A DNA stretch of 64,000 nt, from assembly GCF_003716585.1 (NCBI RefSeq), contig NZ_PTJO01000005.1, positions 62,001 through 126,000 on the forward strand, given 5' to 3'. Positions 1 to 8,113 of the stretch are shown one piece after another (the stretch's first letter is position 1; each line of letters begins with the position of its first letter). The position numbers were made by a program, and so were the translations under genes. Under the pieces are notes generated by a model that was given only the letters and a program-made list of their open reading frames with translations, ran no database searches and was not told where the DNA came from. Origin of the DNA: Corynebacterium alimapuense. Lineage in GTDB: Bacteria; Actinomycetota; Actinomycetes; Mycobacteriales; Mycobacteriaceae.

Positions 1-315
1 GCAGAGAACGTGGAATGAGTCCTTGTGGTCGAGCAACCAACGCAGGTACGAGAGCCCCTGGTTGATGACATTCTCGTTTTGGCCCTTCTTGTACTCAATA
101 ATGCACGGGTTGCCGTCATCGTCGATGCCGAGGGTGTCCATGCGCCCACCGAAGCTGGTTGAGTACTCGCTGGCCAAGAAGTGGACGCCAAGGATCTCAT
201 ACAGGCTGCCCTCGAAGATCTTCTGGATGTCTCGCTCCAGAACCTTCTTCCCATTGACGGTAGTCATGGGCTTAACCTGCTTGGCCGAGTCTTGGCCCAC
301 TTCAAAGAGAATCAT
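1..315 (-). CDS. DUF5655/predicted transport-like protein, N-terminal part (3' end outside window)
   Basis: This is the first 105 codons of a gene that continues past the left edge. It starts at ATG 315, giving MILFEVGQDSAKQVKP. The translated part contains FLASEYSTSFGGRMDTLGID, then CIIEYKKG and NENVINQGLSYLRWLLDHK. This is the characteristic N-terminal block of proteins annotated as DUF5655 or 'predicted transport protein', whose fold resembles PD-(D/E)xK nucleases: the D of RMDTLGID and the E and K of IEYKK fit a D...ExK arrangement. Its molecular role is not known to me. It lies 134 bp downstream of the UvrD-like helicase on the same strand, so it could belong to the same defence block. 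The family call is fairly sure; the function is not. Confidence 0.7.
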   Translation of the reverse strand, partial: MILFEVGQDSAKQVKPMTTVNGKKVLERDIQKIFEGSLYEILGVHFLASEYSTSFGGRMDTLGIDDDGNPCIIEYKKGQNENVINQGLSYLRWLLDHKDSFHVLC

Positions 316-449
316 ATTGGGATACTATATCACTTTGACCTGGGAGTTTATATGTCTCATTAGCTCGCTTCCCGGAATCATTCGGGCCGTTCAAAGGATG
401 AGAGCCAGTCCGCTACAACAACTATCCAACTGCCACGGCTATAAAACTG

Positions 450-1589
450 TCATTCCTGCATCGGTGACCAGATCTGAACTTCTGGCAGTAAGTTCTGCAA
501 AAACGGCTTGGTTGGCTTTTGAGGGACGATTGCCACCGAATACCTAGCTCGCGTCACTCCGACATAGAAGCCACAGGCCGATTTGTCGACAAGATATTCC
601 TTCCCCTTAAGGAAATTGTCGATAGGACCAGTTGCGGCAATCAACACCCGAGCAAACGTTCGCCCTTTAACTTGTCCGATGTTCTCGAATCCAAGATGAG
701 AGAGGTGTTTCGCGGTGGCCTTACTCCCACGAAGAGGAGTTGGCGAATAGAGTTTCATATATGCATCCAGATCATCTTTCAGGACTAGGAATACACCATC
801 GTGCCCGGTGACCGCCTTGTTCGCCGATCTGGTTGGGCTAAAACTAAACCTAGGAGGGAAAATTGAATCAGAAAAATGGGAAATCAAGGCGTTAGATCGG
901 TAAGTAGTCGATAATTCGCTGATCTGCAGTATCCCCGATTTCTCTCGACTTCTATACCAGTTAATCAGCTCAAGTCGGTCGGTGCTTTTATTGCGAGGAG
1001 AGAACAGACTACTGTCGATCAGGGACTGACGAGTATCTCCAACAGAATAGAAATTGAGTGCGTTCTGGTTTAGCAGGAGATCAATAATGTCGAGACCTTT
1101 TCTACTAATATCCTGAGCCTCATCGATGACAAGTTCATCATAAATCCGGGCCAATCTTGCTTCAACGAGACCACCCGCCTCCATCATTACGGCAAAAGCT
1201 AAATTTTCAATTGTTTCTTGAAAAATACACCAATTCGAATCAAAGTAGCGCAAAGTGCTGTCTCCACGCTGGAAGCGAATATACTTAGCCCTATCTTTCT
1301 TATCTTTACTGTCGTCGGGTGGAAACGAAAATCCCATGACCTTTGCATTTGGAAAGAGCAGCGGAAGGTACGGGCGAATACAATGATGAATCAAGAACGA
1401 GTACCAACCAGACACGTCTGGCAATCTTGCCGGAGAACAGGCTTCTTTTAGGCGACCCTCTAACTCATTCTGACCAGTCAGTGTCAAGGTGACGATCAGT
1501 CTCCGCGTGGATTTTTCATCGTTGACGCATCTGTCGATGATGCTCTGCGTCTTACCTGCGCCCGCACAAGCATGAACGAACTGGTGCAT
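450..1589 (-). CDS. UvrD/Rep-like superfamily 1 helicase, GajB-like
   Basis: A 379-residue SF1 helicase/ATPase. Walker A is ACAGAGKT at residues 7-14. Walker B is LVIDEAQD near residue 153, followed by VGDTRQS. STTYRSN (motif IV region) and VGVTRARYSVAIV (motif VI) lie further on. It is short for a UvrD-like protein; family members of the Gabija type are usually around 490 residues, so accessory subdomains are probably reduced. Its start shares one base with the stop of the upstream OLD-type nuclease gene (TAATG), which indicates translational coupling. OLD-type nuclease followed by UvrD-like helicase is the Gabija arrangement (GajA-GajB), in which the helicase is thought to sense or process DNA ends and work with the nuclease during phage infection. 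The assignment to Gabija is inferred from motifs and order. Confidence 0.8.
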   Translation of the reverse strand: MHQFVHACAGAGKTQSIIDRCVNDEKSTRRLIVTLTLTGQNELEGRLKEACSPARLPDVSGWYSFLIHHCIRPYLPLLFPNAKVMGFSFPPDDSKDKKDRAKYIRFQRGDSTLRYFDSNWCIFQETIENLAFAVMMEAGGLVEARLARIYDELVIDEAQDISRKGLDIIDLLLNQNALNFYSVGDTRQSLIDSSLFSPRNKSTDRLELINWYRSREKSGILQISELSTTYRSNALISHFSDSIFPPRFSFSPTRSANKAVTGHDGVFLVLKDDLDAYMKLYSPTPLRGSKATAKHLSHLGFENIGQVKGRTFARVLIAATGPIDNFLKGKEYLVDKSACGFYVGVTRARYSVAIVPQKPTKPFLQNLLPEVQIWSPMQE

Positions 1590-3217
1590 TAGCTTGATCG
1601 ACTCCCGGGCGGGCTCATCAGGAAGTCGAATGCCTCATTGAAATATACGGGCGGAAGAATCTTAGACTGGCTCTCTGCAATCTTGAGTGCCGCAGTGGTC
1701 TTGTTGCCAGTCATCCATGACTCAACGTCAGTGCCAGGGTCGAGGTCAAATAGTTCCCTTAGAGCCTCCGCCTTGTTCGCGTTGCAGATCTGTGGCTCCA
1801 AAGTGTGTCCCAGCCCCTTGTCTCCAATAAAAAACTGCCGGTGTCCTGGCTCAAGATACTGGGTCGACTTTTCCTCCCAGTGGCTCGCACTTTCCCCGTC
1901 ATTATCTCGAAGTGCAGCTAACCTAATTCCCAGCCGATCGGCCAATTCAAAGGCACGAGCAAAGCTCGTTCCTACAGTGACCACATCTATTCCTTGGTCT
2001 AGTGGCTCAACTCCAAAGCGGTCTTTGAAGAAGCGGTTGAACACTATCTCGTCAGAAGGTCCCTCGACTACCACGGCCAAATCCGCGAGCAATAATCTCA
2101 GACTATCGAAGCCCGAAAGCTTCTGAAAATATTCCACGGTTTCGGGAGACAACTGGTCAAACTTGCGGATCTCCCCCGACCTCAACATTGCTAAGTGATC
2201 TAGCCCGAGTCGGTTCAGCACAAAGGAACTATGTGTTGTCACGAAAAGTTGTTGATCTCCCACGTTCTTGCTCACCAAATCGAGAAGAATGCGAAGTTTT
2301 GTATGGCTAAGATGGTTCTCGGGCTCCTCAATTAGTACGCAGCTGACGTTTGCATGAGATTGATTGAGCGCGAGAATCGTCTTTGCTGTTACTTGCGCCC
2401 CCTGACCTGCAAGCCCCAGCGGGATACCGCCAATCTCAGGGATTAGGGTTGCGTCCCAAGAAGCTGAACGAGATTGATCTACCTGGATGCCAACTCCTAC
2501 CGATCCGGCCTCTTGTGCTTCCCTCCCCAGCTGTTTGTTAATCCCCTTTAGTACGTCTCCGCCGAGAGTCGAACGCATTTTACGATGCTCAACAGATATA
2601 CCGACTTTGGCCTTCTCGTCGATTCGTTGATCGAGCAATTGCCTCGTATGCGCGTCAAGACCATTCCGAGAAAATACAGCCTGGCCGTCGATAATCGACA
2701 CACCAAGCCCCTTTGGAGTTTTGAAGATCGGGCCACCGGAAAAATCAAGCCAATCTACCCGATAATACTCTACAGGCAAGATTCGAGGCCAACCCTCAAC
2801 ACTAAAGTAGTTCTCGATCTCTTGCGCATAAGCTGGATCAGGGTACGCGCGTATTGACATCCCTACAGAATCTTCCTCGCTTAGATTGTGGACGCCGCGC
2901 ATAGCTTCCAGCTGCTTGTTTCTCGTTCTCAGGTGTACATCTATTCTGAAATCTGGCATCGGTACACTTGCTCCGACAGACTTCTGGTTAAAGAACTCGT
3001 CTACGTTCGCTTGATTGAACCAGTAAGGATTGATCTCATCGACCGCTCTGAGTCGGCCAATTCTTCCAGTTAGAACCATTATCAGCGCCTCAAGAATTGT
3101 TGATTTTCCAGAGCCGTTTGCGCCAACAATGATGTTGCTTCTCGGGTGCGGTCGAAATTCCATATCCCGGAATTTTCGATAGCCTTTGATCCGCAATTTA
3201 GTTATCTGCATCGACAA
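1589..3217 (-). CDS. OLD-family ATP-dependent endonuclease (ATPase + TOPRIM), GajA-like
   Basis: A 542-residue protein. The N-terminal ABC/SMC-type ATPase half has Walker A GANGSGKST at residues 32-40 and a Walker B-like CVLIEEPENHLS followed by LFVTTHSSFVLN. The C-terminal half is a TOPRIM domain with VVVEGPSDEIVFNRFF (catalytic Glu), VVTVGTSFARAFELAD and LRDNDGES (acidic pair). The domain order and length match class 2 OLD nucleases and GajA, which nick DNA and are held in check by nucleotide binding. The start overlaps the end of the upstream Res fragment by 20 bp and the stop overlaps the downstream helicase start by one base, so the three genes form one transcription and translation unit. 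The OLD-family call is firm. 'Gabija' rests on the helicase partner next door. Confidence 0.85.
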   Translation of the reverse strand: MSMQITKLRIKGYRKFRDMEFRPHPRSNIIVGANGSGKSTILEALIMVLTGRIGRLRAVDEINPYWFNQANVDEFFNQKSVGASVPMPDFRIDVHLRTRNKQLEAMRGVHNLSEEDSVGMSIRAYPDPAYAQEIENYFSVEGWPRILPVEYYRVDWLDFSGGPIFKTPKGLGVSIIDGQAVFSRNGLDAHTRQLLDQRIDEKAKVGISVEHRKMRSTLGGDVLKGINKQLGREAQEAGSVGVGIQVDQSRSASWDATLIPEIGGIPLGLAGQGAQVTAKTILALNQSHANVSCVLIEEPENHLSHTKLRILLDLVSKNVGDQQLFVTTHSSFVLNRLGLDHLAMLRSGEIRKFDQLSPETVEYFQKLSGFDSLRLLLADLAVVVEGPSDEIVFNRFFKDRFGVEPLDQGIDVVTVGTSFARAFELADRLGIRLAALRDNDGESASHWEEKSTQYLEPGHRQFFIGDKGLGHTLEPQICNANKAEALRELFDLDPGTDVESWMTGNKTTAALKIAESQSKILPPVYFNEAFDFLMSPPGSRSS

Positions 3218-4004
3218 CCTGCCTAATCATCGTCACTATGTCATCGCTCTTCAGCTGTGGTCGGAACGTGACTTTGATTTTCTCCTTGTCAACTGATTCG
3301 AAGAACTTCCTCGATGCTTCAAGCCACATCTGCTCACTTTCACGCAGATCAGTAATCTCTTCAACGTCTTTAGTCTCGACGATAAAGTTCAATGACAGTT
3401 TTCCGTCCTTATCTTTTAGGACGTACATGAAATCGGGACTTATCGCGCCGCCGAAGTAAAGGGGCACCGGAATTGAGCGCCGAGGAATCTTACCGAACAC
3501 CACTACCTGGTCCAGGTGGGAATCCCGAATAGTCTGCTTCTCTTTTGGCGAATCATAGGCTAAAACGTCATACAAGAACTTCTCTGGAACGCGAGACTCT
3601 TCGTCCCGATAGACACCGATGTTGCCTTGGATGATCCTCTTGAGTGGCTGACCTTGATCATCAGTCAAAGCTGTAGCGCCTGCCAGCCCTTCGATCTTAG
3701 TATAGGAAAATCGACTGATCATCTCACGCTGCATCCAGACCTGGAAGCCGGTGACGAAATTTCCGAGCGTAGCCTTATCAAAGAAGTTCTTCGGCAGCTT
3801 CTTTTTCTTATCCGCAGCAACTAGGCCGGTATGAATACGATCAGGTGGAAGAAAAGTCTGTTCATATGCCAACTGCAGCCACTCGCCATACGGAATAGCC
3901 TCAGTACTGTCGTAGGTAGACCGAGTTTCTGATCGAGTATCGACCGTGCCGTCGTCATTTATCACGAACGTCTCCCGAAATCCACGTCCGAAGACCTGGC
4001 CCAT
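3198..4004 (-). CDS. C-terminal fragment of a type III restriction enzyme Res subunit
   Basis: A 268-residue open frame whose second half matches the C-terminal nuclease domain of type III restriction Res subunits: VVVFGKIPRRSIPVP, then GGAISPDFMYVL and FIVETKDVEE. The D of SPDF and the E and K of VETK form a PD-(D/E)xK site. Full Res subunits are about 900-1000 residues and carry a large SF2 helicase in front, which is absent here. The frame opens just after an in-frame TGA, only about 40 bp from the 3' end of tRNA-Glu, so the gene looks cut at the tRNA junction. The nuclease core itself is intact. It overlaps the OLD-type gene by 20 bp, so it was in, or became part of, that operon. It is either a relic or a re-used nuclease domain. 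Confidence 0.75.
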   Translation of the reverse strand: MGQVFGRGFRETFVINDDGTVDTRSETRSTYDSTEAIPYGEWLQLAYEQTFLPPDRIHTGLVAADKKKKLPKNFFDKATLGNFVTGFQVWMQREMISRFSYTKIEGLAGATALTDDQGQPLKRIIQGNIGVYRDEESRVPEKFLYDVLAYDSPKEKQTIRDSHLDQVVVFGKIPRRSIPVPLYFGGAISPDFMYVLKDKDGKLSLNFIVETKDVEEITDLRESEQMWLEASRKFFESVDKEKIKVTFRPQLKSDDIVTMIRQVVDADN

Positions 4005-4044
4005 TCTTCAAAAATTCGTACTCGTATGTGTAAGCATACATTGG

Positions 4045-4117
4045 TACCCCGTACGGGATTCGAACCCGTGTTACCGGCGTGAGAGGCCAGCGTCCTAGGC
4101 CACTAGACGAACGGGGC
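4045..4117 (-). tRNA. tRNA-Glu(CUC), copy 1, with encoded CCA
   Basis: The minus strand folds as a 73-nt cloverleaf. The acceptor arms are GCCCCGT and ACGGGGT (first pair a G-U wobble). The anticodon loop is CTCTCAC, with anticodon CUC. The T-arm is GGGTTCGAATCCC. CCA follows directly at 4044-4042. The 73 bp are identical to the copy at 4814-4886. The defence operon begins right after its 3' end, the usual place for islands to integrate. Confidence 0.95.
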
Positions 4118-4214
4118 TTGTTCGCTATATATGTGGTGTCCTGAACGGACTCCATAACAGTAGACGGAACATGCTGGTGGGAACAAATCGCACGCTCAGT
4201 GGCTATAAATAAAG

Positions 4215-4244
4215 AAATCCACCACAGAGACTGTGGTGGATTTT
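4215..4244. terminator. Hairpin terminator, AT-flanked
   Basis: A perfect 13-bp stem, aaatccaccacag / ctgtggtggattt, with a 3-nt loop and A/T tracts on both sides. It could end transcription in either direction. No gene directly precedes it on the plus strand. On the minus strand it would stop read-through from the right before tRNA-Glu copy 1. Confidence 0.7.
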
Positions 4245-4767
4245 CCGAACCGTGGACGGTGGCATGTCCACCGCTTCCGACTGCAGGTGCGAAAGTATCG
4301 TCAGTCTGAGTTGAAGTCCTCTTTGACTGCGTCCGCTGTGGTTCATTAGAACCTAGTTGCCGGGGATTGGCTTGTCCGTTCCGTGGGGTTCGGTTGACGC
4401 CATTCGCAACATGTCTCTCCCGTGTGGCTCCTGTGCTTCGCGCTAACTATGCGCTTGGAAGTTATGGATTATGGCTATGCCGCTCATGGGAGGAAGTCTA
4501 CGACGCGTCCGGGAATAAGATGCGTTCCACTTGCTGCCATATGCTCACCTTCCGCTCCTGTTGCAGTCGGAGTACCGATCTCCCTCTGCCCAACTAGCGG
4601 GCTTTTCAAGGTGTGATCCTCTCCGTTAATTGCAGCTTATTCCCTATCTGCAGGGTGTGGAAGGACTATTTTTACAATCATTATTTGCCCTACCCCCACA
4701 CCGTTAAACCGCCAGTTGCCGGCCACGCACTAAAAGTTAGTTCGGGGGTAAATACTATTTCGAAATC

Positions 4768-4807
4768 AAAAAATCACCTTCAAGCGTGATGCTTGAAGGT
4801 GATTTTT
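4768..4807 (-). terminator. Terminator after tRNA-Glu copy 2
   Basis: Arms aaaaaatcaccttcaagc and gcttgaaggtgattttt form a 17-bp stem around a 5-nt loop, with A/T tails on both sides. It lies 6 bp past the 3' end of tRNA-Glu copy 2, so it most likely ends the tRNA-Gln/tRNA-Glu transcript. Confidence 0.8.
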
Positions 4808-4813
4808 ATGTTG

Positions 4814-4886
4814 TACCCCGTACGGGATTCGAACCCGTGTTACCGGCGTGAGAGGCCAGCGTCCTAGGCCACTAGACGAACGGGGC
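4814..4886 (-). tRNA. tRNA-Glu(CUC), copy 2
   Basis: Identical over 73 bp to copy 1: anticodon CUC, T-arm GGGTTCGAATCCC, acceptor arms GCCCCGT and ACGGGGT. The CCA end is not encoded here (the next bases are CAA after the discriminator A), unlike copy 1. It is followed by a strong terminator and preceded by tRNA-Gln, so the two probably form one unit. Confidence 0.95.
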
Positions 4887-4921
4887 AAGGCGAACTTCAT
4901 CGCCCGCAGATTGCTCTGCAG

Positions 4922-4993
4922 CTGGCCTACCAGGACTCGAACCTAGAACGACGGTACCAGAAACCGCTGTGTTGCCAATTACACCATAGGCCA
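4922..4993 (-). tRNA. tRNA-Gln(CUG)
   Basis: A 72-nt cloverleaf on the minus strand. The acceptor arms are TGGCCTA and TAGGCCA, beginning with U1 as is usual for tRNA-Gln. The anticodon loop is TTCTGGT, with anticodon CUG. The T-arm is AGGTTCGAGTCCT and the discriminator base is G. It lies 35 bp upstream of tRNA-Glu copy 2 and near gltX, a sensible grouping of Glu/Gln decoding functions. Confidence 0.93.
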
Positions 4994-5236
4994 CTATGTT
5001 ATTATCTTCTGTTGCTCGCTCTCAGTGAGCAACGTTGAATACTATAACCACAATGGCCCATTTCTAACAAATCCGCAGGTTAAACGGCATATTTCCAAGT
5101 CTAAAAACTGACCTTTCAACGCCACTACTACCCTGCCGCTGACCCACGACAACTCCCATCGACAGTGCCGGCCCGAAGGAACAGGCTGCGGTGAGAATAC
5201 GGCGGCGTCGATAAGCATCTTTGGCATAGAAAAAGA

Positions 5237-5282
5237 CACCCGCTAGCGCCTAGACGAGCAATCGCCGAGGCACTAGCGGGTG
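5237..5282 (-). terminator. gltX terminator
   Basis: Inverted arms cacccgctag and ctagcgggtg enclose a partly paired loop. On the minus strand the hairpin is followed by TCTTTTTC. It starts 15 bp past the gltX stop. Confidence 0.75.
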
Positions 5283-5297
5283 GAAGAAAACTAACTG

Positions 5298-6800
5298 TTA
5301 GACAGCCGGCTGGAAGGGCGTGGCCTTGCGGGCAGCCTGCAACCGAGCCAGGGTCGACTCGCGGCCCAATAGCTCCATGGACTCGAACAGAGGCGGGGAA
5401 ATGGCCGCACCAGAGATGGCCACTCGAAGCGCGCCATAAGCCTTGCGAGGCTTGAGCTCTAGGTCCTCGAGCAAGGCCTTGGACAAGGTCGCCTCAAGCT
5501 CGGCGGTAGTCCAGTCCGAGACCGCTTCCAGGGCCGTGATAGCGGCCTCTAGCGGTGCGACGGCGTCTTCCTTGAGGTTCTTCTTCGCCGACTTCTCATC
5601 AAGCACCAGATCCTCATCAGCGGTGACCAAGAACTTTAAAAGGCCATAGGCATCCGAGAGAACCTTGATTCGGGTCTGGACCAGCTCGGCGGCCACCTGG
5701 AACTTCTCGGCCGGGTAATCGGCTGGGAAGTCGGTGTACTCGCTGAGGAAGGAACGCAGGCGCTGCTCGAAATCAGCAGGCTCCAGCAGGCGAATATGGT
5801 CGGCGTTGATCGACTCCAGCTTCTTCTGATCAAAGCGCGCTGGGTTGCCAAGAACGTCCGCAACATCAAAGTTGGCCACCAGGTCATCAACGCTGAAGAT
5901 GTCCTGGTCAGCCGACAAGGACCAACCCAGCAGTGCCAGATAGTTGAGCATGCCTTCCGGGATGATGCCATTGCGGCGGTGATTGAATAGATCCGAGCTC
6001 GGATCACGCTTGGAGAGCTTCTTATTGCCCTCGCCCATGACGAAGGGCAGGTGGCCAAACTCCGGGGTAGCCTCAGCTACGCCAATGCGCTTGAGGGCCT
6101 CATAGAGGGCCAACTGACGCGGGGTCGAGGGCAAGAGGTCCTCGCCGCGCAGGACGTGGGTGACCTTCATCAGCGCGTCATCGACCGGGTTAACCAGGGT
6201 GTAGAGCGGTGAGCCATTGGAACGGGCGACCACGAAATCGGGCTGGGTGGAAGACTTGAACTCGACCTCACCGCGAACCAGGTCGTTCCACTTCCAATTC
6301 TGCTCCGGCATCCGCAGACGCCAGACCGGCTTGCGATCCTGCTCTTCAAAAGCAGCGATCTGCTCAGCGGTCAGCTCACGGTCGAAGTTGTCATATCCAA
6401 GCTTGGGGTCGCGGCCAGCTGCCTTGTGGCGCTCCTCGACCTCCTGGGCGGTGGAATAGGCCGGGTAAACCTCGCCGGCCTCAATGAGCTTGTTGAGGAC
6501 ATCTTCGTAGATATCCATGCGCCGGGACTGGCGGTAGGGCTCATGCGGGCCGCCCTTTTCCACGCCTTCATCCCAATCCATTCCCAGCCAGGTCAAGGCA
6601 TCGAGGATGGCCTGGTAGGACTCTTCCGAATCGCGGGCAGCGTCAGTATCTTCAATACGAAAAACCAAGGAGCCACCGGTATGGCGGGCATAGGCCCAGT
6701 TGAACAAGGCAGTGCGTACCAAGCCCACATGTGGGGTTCCGGTGGGTGAAGGGCAAAAACGAACTCGAACGTCAGTCATGTCCGTCATGGTACTGCTCAC
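5298..6800 (-). CDS. gltX: Glutamyl-tRNA synthetase
   Basis: A class I aminoacyl-tRNA synthetase that charges tRNA-Glu in the cytoplasm; since gatCAB is also present in this window, it probably charges tRNA-Gln as well, for later amidation. The Rossmann fold begins with [13 protein letters not shown], where HVGL at residues 24-27 is the HIGH motif. The KMSKS-type loop is [11 protein letters not shown] near residue 260. The anticodon-binding half follows. The length of 500 residues is normal. Three start codons lie close together ([10 protein letters not shown]), so the true start may be up to 7 codons further in. tRNA-Gln and tRNA-Glu genes lie immediately downstream on the same strand, behind a terminator. 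Confidence 0.97.
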   Translation of the reverse strand: MSSTMTDMTDVRVRFCPSPTGTPHVGLVRTALFNWAYARHTGGSLVFRIEDTDAARDSEESYQAILDALTWLGMDWDEGVEKGGPHEPYRQSRRMDIYEDVLNKLIEAGEVYPAYSTAQEVEERHKAAGRDPKLGYDNFDRELTAEQIAAFEEQDRKPVWRLRMPEQNWKWNDLVRGEVEFKSSTQPDFVVARSNGSPLYTLVNPVDDALMKVTHVLRGEDLLPSTPRQLALYEALKRIGVAEATPEFGHLPFVMGEGNKKLSKRDPSSDLFNHRRNGIIPEGMLNYLALLGWSLSADQDIFSVDDLVANFDVADVLGNPARFDQKKLESINADHIRLLEPADFEQRLRSFLSEYTDFPADYPAEKFQVAAELVQTRIKVLSDAYGLLKFLVTADEDLVLDEKSAKKNLKEDAVAPLEAAITALEAVSDWTTAELEATLSKALLEDLELKPRKAYGALRVAISGAAISPPLFESMELLGRESTLARLQAARKATPFQPAV

Positions 6801-6958
6801 CGTTTTCTTTGGACACGCAAGTCCCAGGCTTTGGCCAACGCTATGACTATGCTGACACGGGAATCTGACTGACCTGCCCTGAGACCAGCCCCGCTGAGAC
6901 TGTTCGTCCAGGAAATCACCGCCCTGTCCAGATCTAAAATTTCTGGCTGAGAAACACC

Positions 6959-6979
6959 GGAGTTTAGCTGTGAAACTCC
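6959..6979. promoter_or_regulatory. Inverted repeat before the isochorismate synthase gene
   Basis: ggagttt and aaactcc are separated by 7 nt, 21 bp before the start codon at 7001. The stretch TAGACT lies 8 bp before the ATG and could be a -10 box, which would make the message nearly leaderless; no ribosome site is visible. The repeat could be an operator. This is inference only. Confidence 0.3.
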
Positions 6980-7000
6980 CCCGGTCTAGACTGTCTTTTT

Positions 7001-8113
7001 ATGTGTGCTCACCGCCCCTCATCCGCGCCGGACTTCCTACTGTCCCGCGCGCACGGCTCGGTGCGTACTCAAGGTTGCTTGGAAACCTTCACCGACCCCT
7101 GGGATGCGATTGCGGCGTTGGCCGAAGGTCGCGTCCAGATGGTCGTCGGCGCGATCCCGTTTACCCGTTCTTCTCCTGCCGCGTTGACGGTTCCAGCAAA
7201 GATCATCCGTGAGGATGGCCCCCTGGAGCCGCATGCTTACTACCGGCAGGGGCCAGGTGCCCGCATGCACGCCGAGCTTGCCAGCATGGACCCAGAACCA
7301 GAAGAGCACCTGCGCCGAGTAGAGGCAGCGGTGAGCACCATCCGAGAATCCAAGCTAGAAAAAGTTGTCTTAGCTCGTTCCGTGGATATCGCTTTCGACC
7401 CGCCAGTTGATCCCCTGTTGGTGGCTGCTCGGTTGATCGATAACTCGCTGAACAAGGATGGCTTCATCGTCGATCTCTCGCCGGCAGGCCAAGCAGGCCA
7501 CATTTTGGTCGGCTCCTCCCCCGAGGTGCTCATCAAGCGTCAAGGCTCTACTGTGTCGGCTTTCCCGTTGGCAGGCTCTGCCGCGAGGCAAGAAGATCCG
7601 GACCTCGATGCCGCAGTAGGAACTGAGCTATCTCAATCCATTAAAAACCTCGATGAACACCGCCATGTCGTCGAGCATTTACGCCAAGCGCTAGCTCCAT
7701 TGTGCTCACGTCTGGATATCGCGGAGCAGCCGGAGCTGACCAGCACCAGTGAAATGTGGCACCTAGCTACCCCGATCGTGGGCACCCTTCAGGACTCCAC
7801 CCTTAGTGCCTTGGAACTGGCCGTGCGATTGCACCCCACTCCGGCCATTTGCGGTACTCCTACCGACGCCGCCGAAGCGCTCATTGAGACCGCAGAGTCT
7901 GACCGTGGGTTCTACGCCGGCGCGGTCGGCTGGTGTGATGGATCAGGAGATGGCGAATATATGGTCGCTATTCGCTGCGCGGAGGTCTCCGGCGATGGCC
8001 GGTCTGCGCGCGCTTGGGCCGGCGGGGGCATCGTCGCCGATTCCGACCCAGAAGGCGAGCTCGCAGAGACCACCGCAAAACTGCGGACGATCCTGCGCTC
8101 CCTAGGGCTTTAA
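7001..8113 (+). CDS. Isochorismate synthase (chorismate-binding family)
   Basis: A 370-residue member of the MenF/EntC/DhbC family, which converts chorismate to isochorismate for menaquinone or catechol siderophores. Family signatures are visible: KLEKVVLARS, the core SAFPLAGSAAR, TSTSEMWHLATPIVG, HPTPAICGTP and the C-terminal GGGIVADSDPEGE, which carries the Mg-binding acidic residues. The length suits a stand-alone synthase rather than a fusion. It diverges from gltX, and its stop overlaps the stop of the opposing methyltransferase gene by a few bases. No other menaquinone or siderophore synthesis gene is next to it, so the pathway cannot be read from context. The start ATG lacks a clear ribosome site. 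Confidence 0.9.
   Translation: MCAHRPSSAPDFLLSRAHGSVRTQGCLETFTDPWDAIAALAEGRVQMVVGAIPFTRSSPAALTVPAKIIREDGPLEPHAYYRQGPGARMHAELASMDPEPEEHLRRVEAAVSTIRESKLEKVVLARSVDIAFDPPVDPLLVAARLIDNSLNKDGFIVDLSPAGQAGHILVGSSPEVLIKRQGSTVSAFPLAGSAARQEDPDLDAAVGTELSQSIKNLDEHRHVVEHLRQALAPLCSRLDIAEQPELTSTSEMWHLATPIVGTLQDSTLSALELAVRLHPTPAICGTPTDAAEALIETAESDRGFYAGAVGWCDGSGDGEYMVAIRCAEVSGDGRSARAWAGGGIVADSDPEGELAETTAKLRTILRSLGL

Larger units (their letters stand above)
4118..4813. other. Gene-free stretch between the two tRNA-Glu copies
   Basis: About 700 bp between identical tRNA genes. Apart from two strong hairpins, at 4215-4244 and 4768-4807, I see no convincing coding frame. The small open frames here have no recognisable motif and no good ribosome site. 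The sequence may contain tRNA promoters and decayed DNA. Confidence 0.5.

Noticed and set aside
3955-4155. A 66-codon frame running across tRNA-Glu copy 1
   Set aside because: It is the tRNA read as protein and continues out of frame into the Res fragment.
4118-4813. DNA between the two tRNA-Glu copies taken as an integrated island
   Set aside because: It holds no integrase and no credible gene; the genes of foreign character lie on the other side of copy 1.
5042-5239. A 65-codon frame between tRNA-Gln and gltX
   Set aside because: No homology signal, and it covers part of the gltX terminator.
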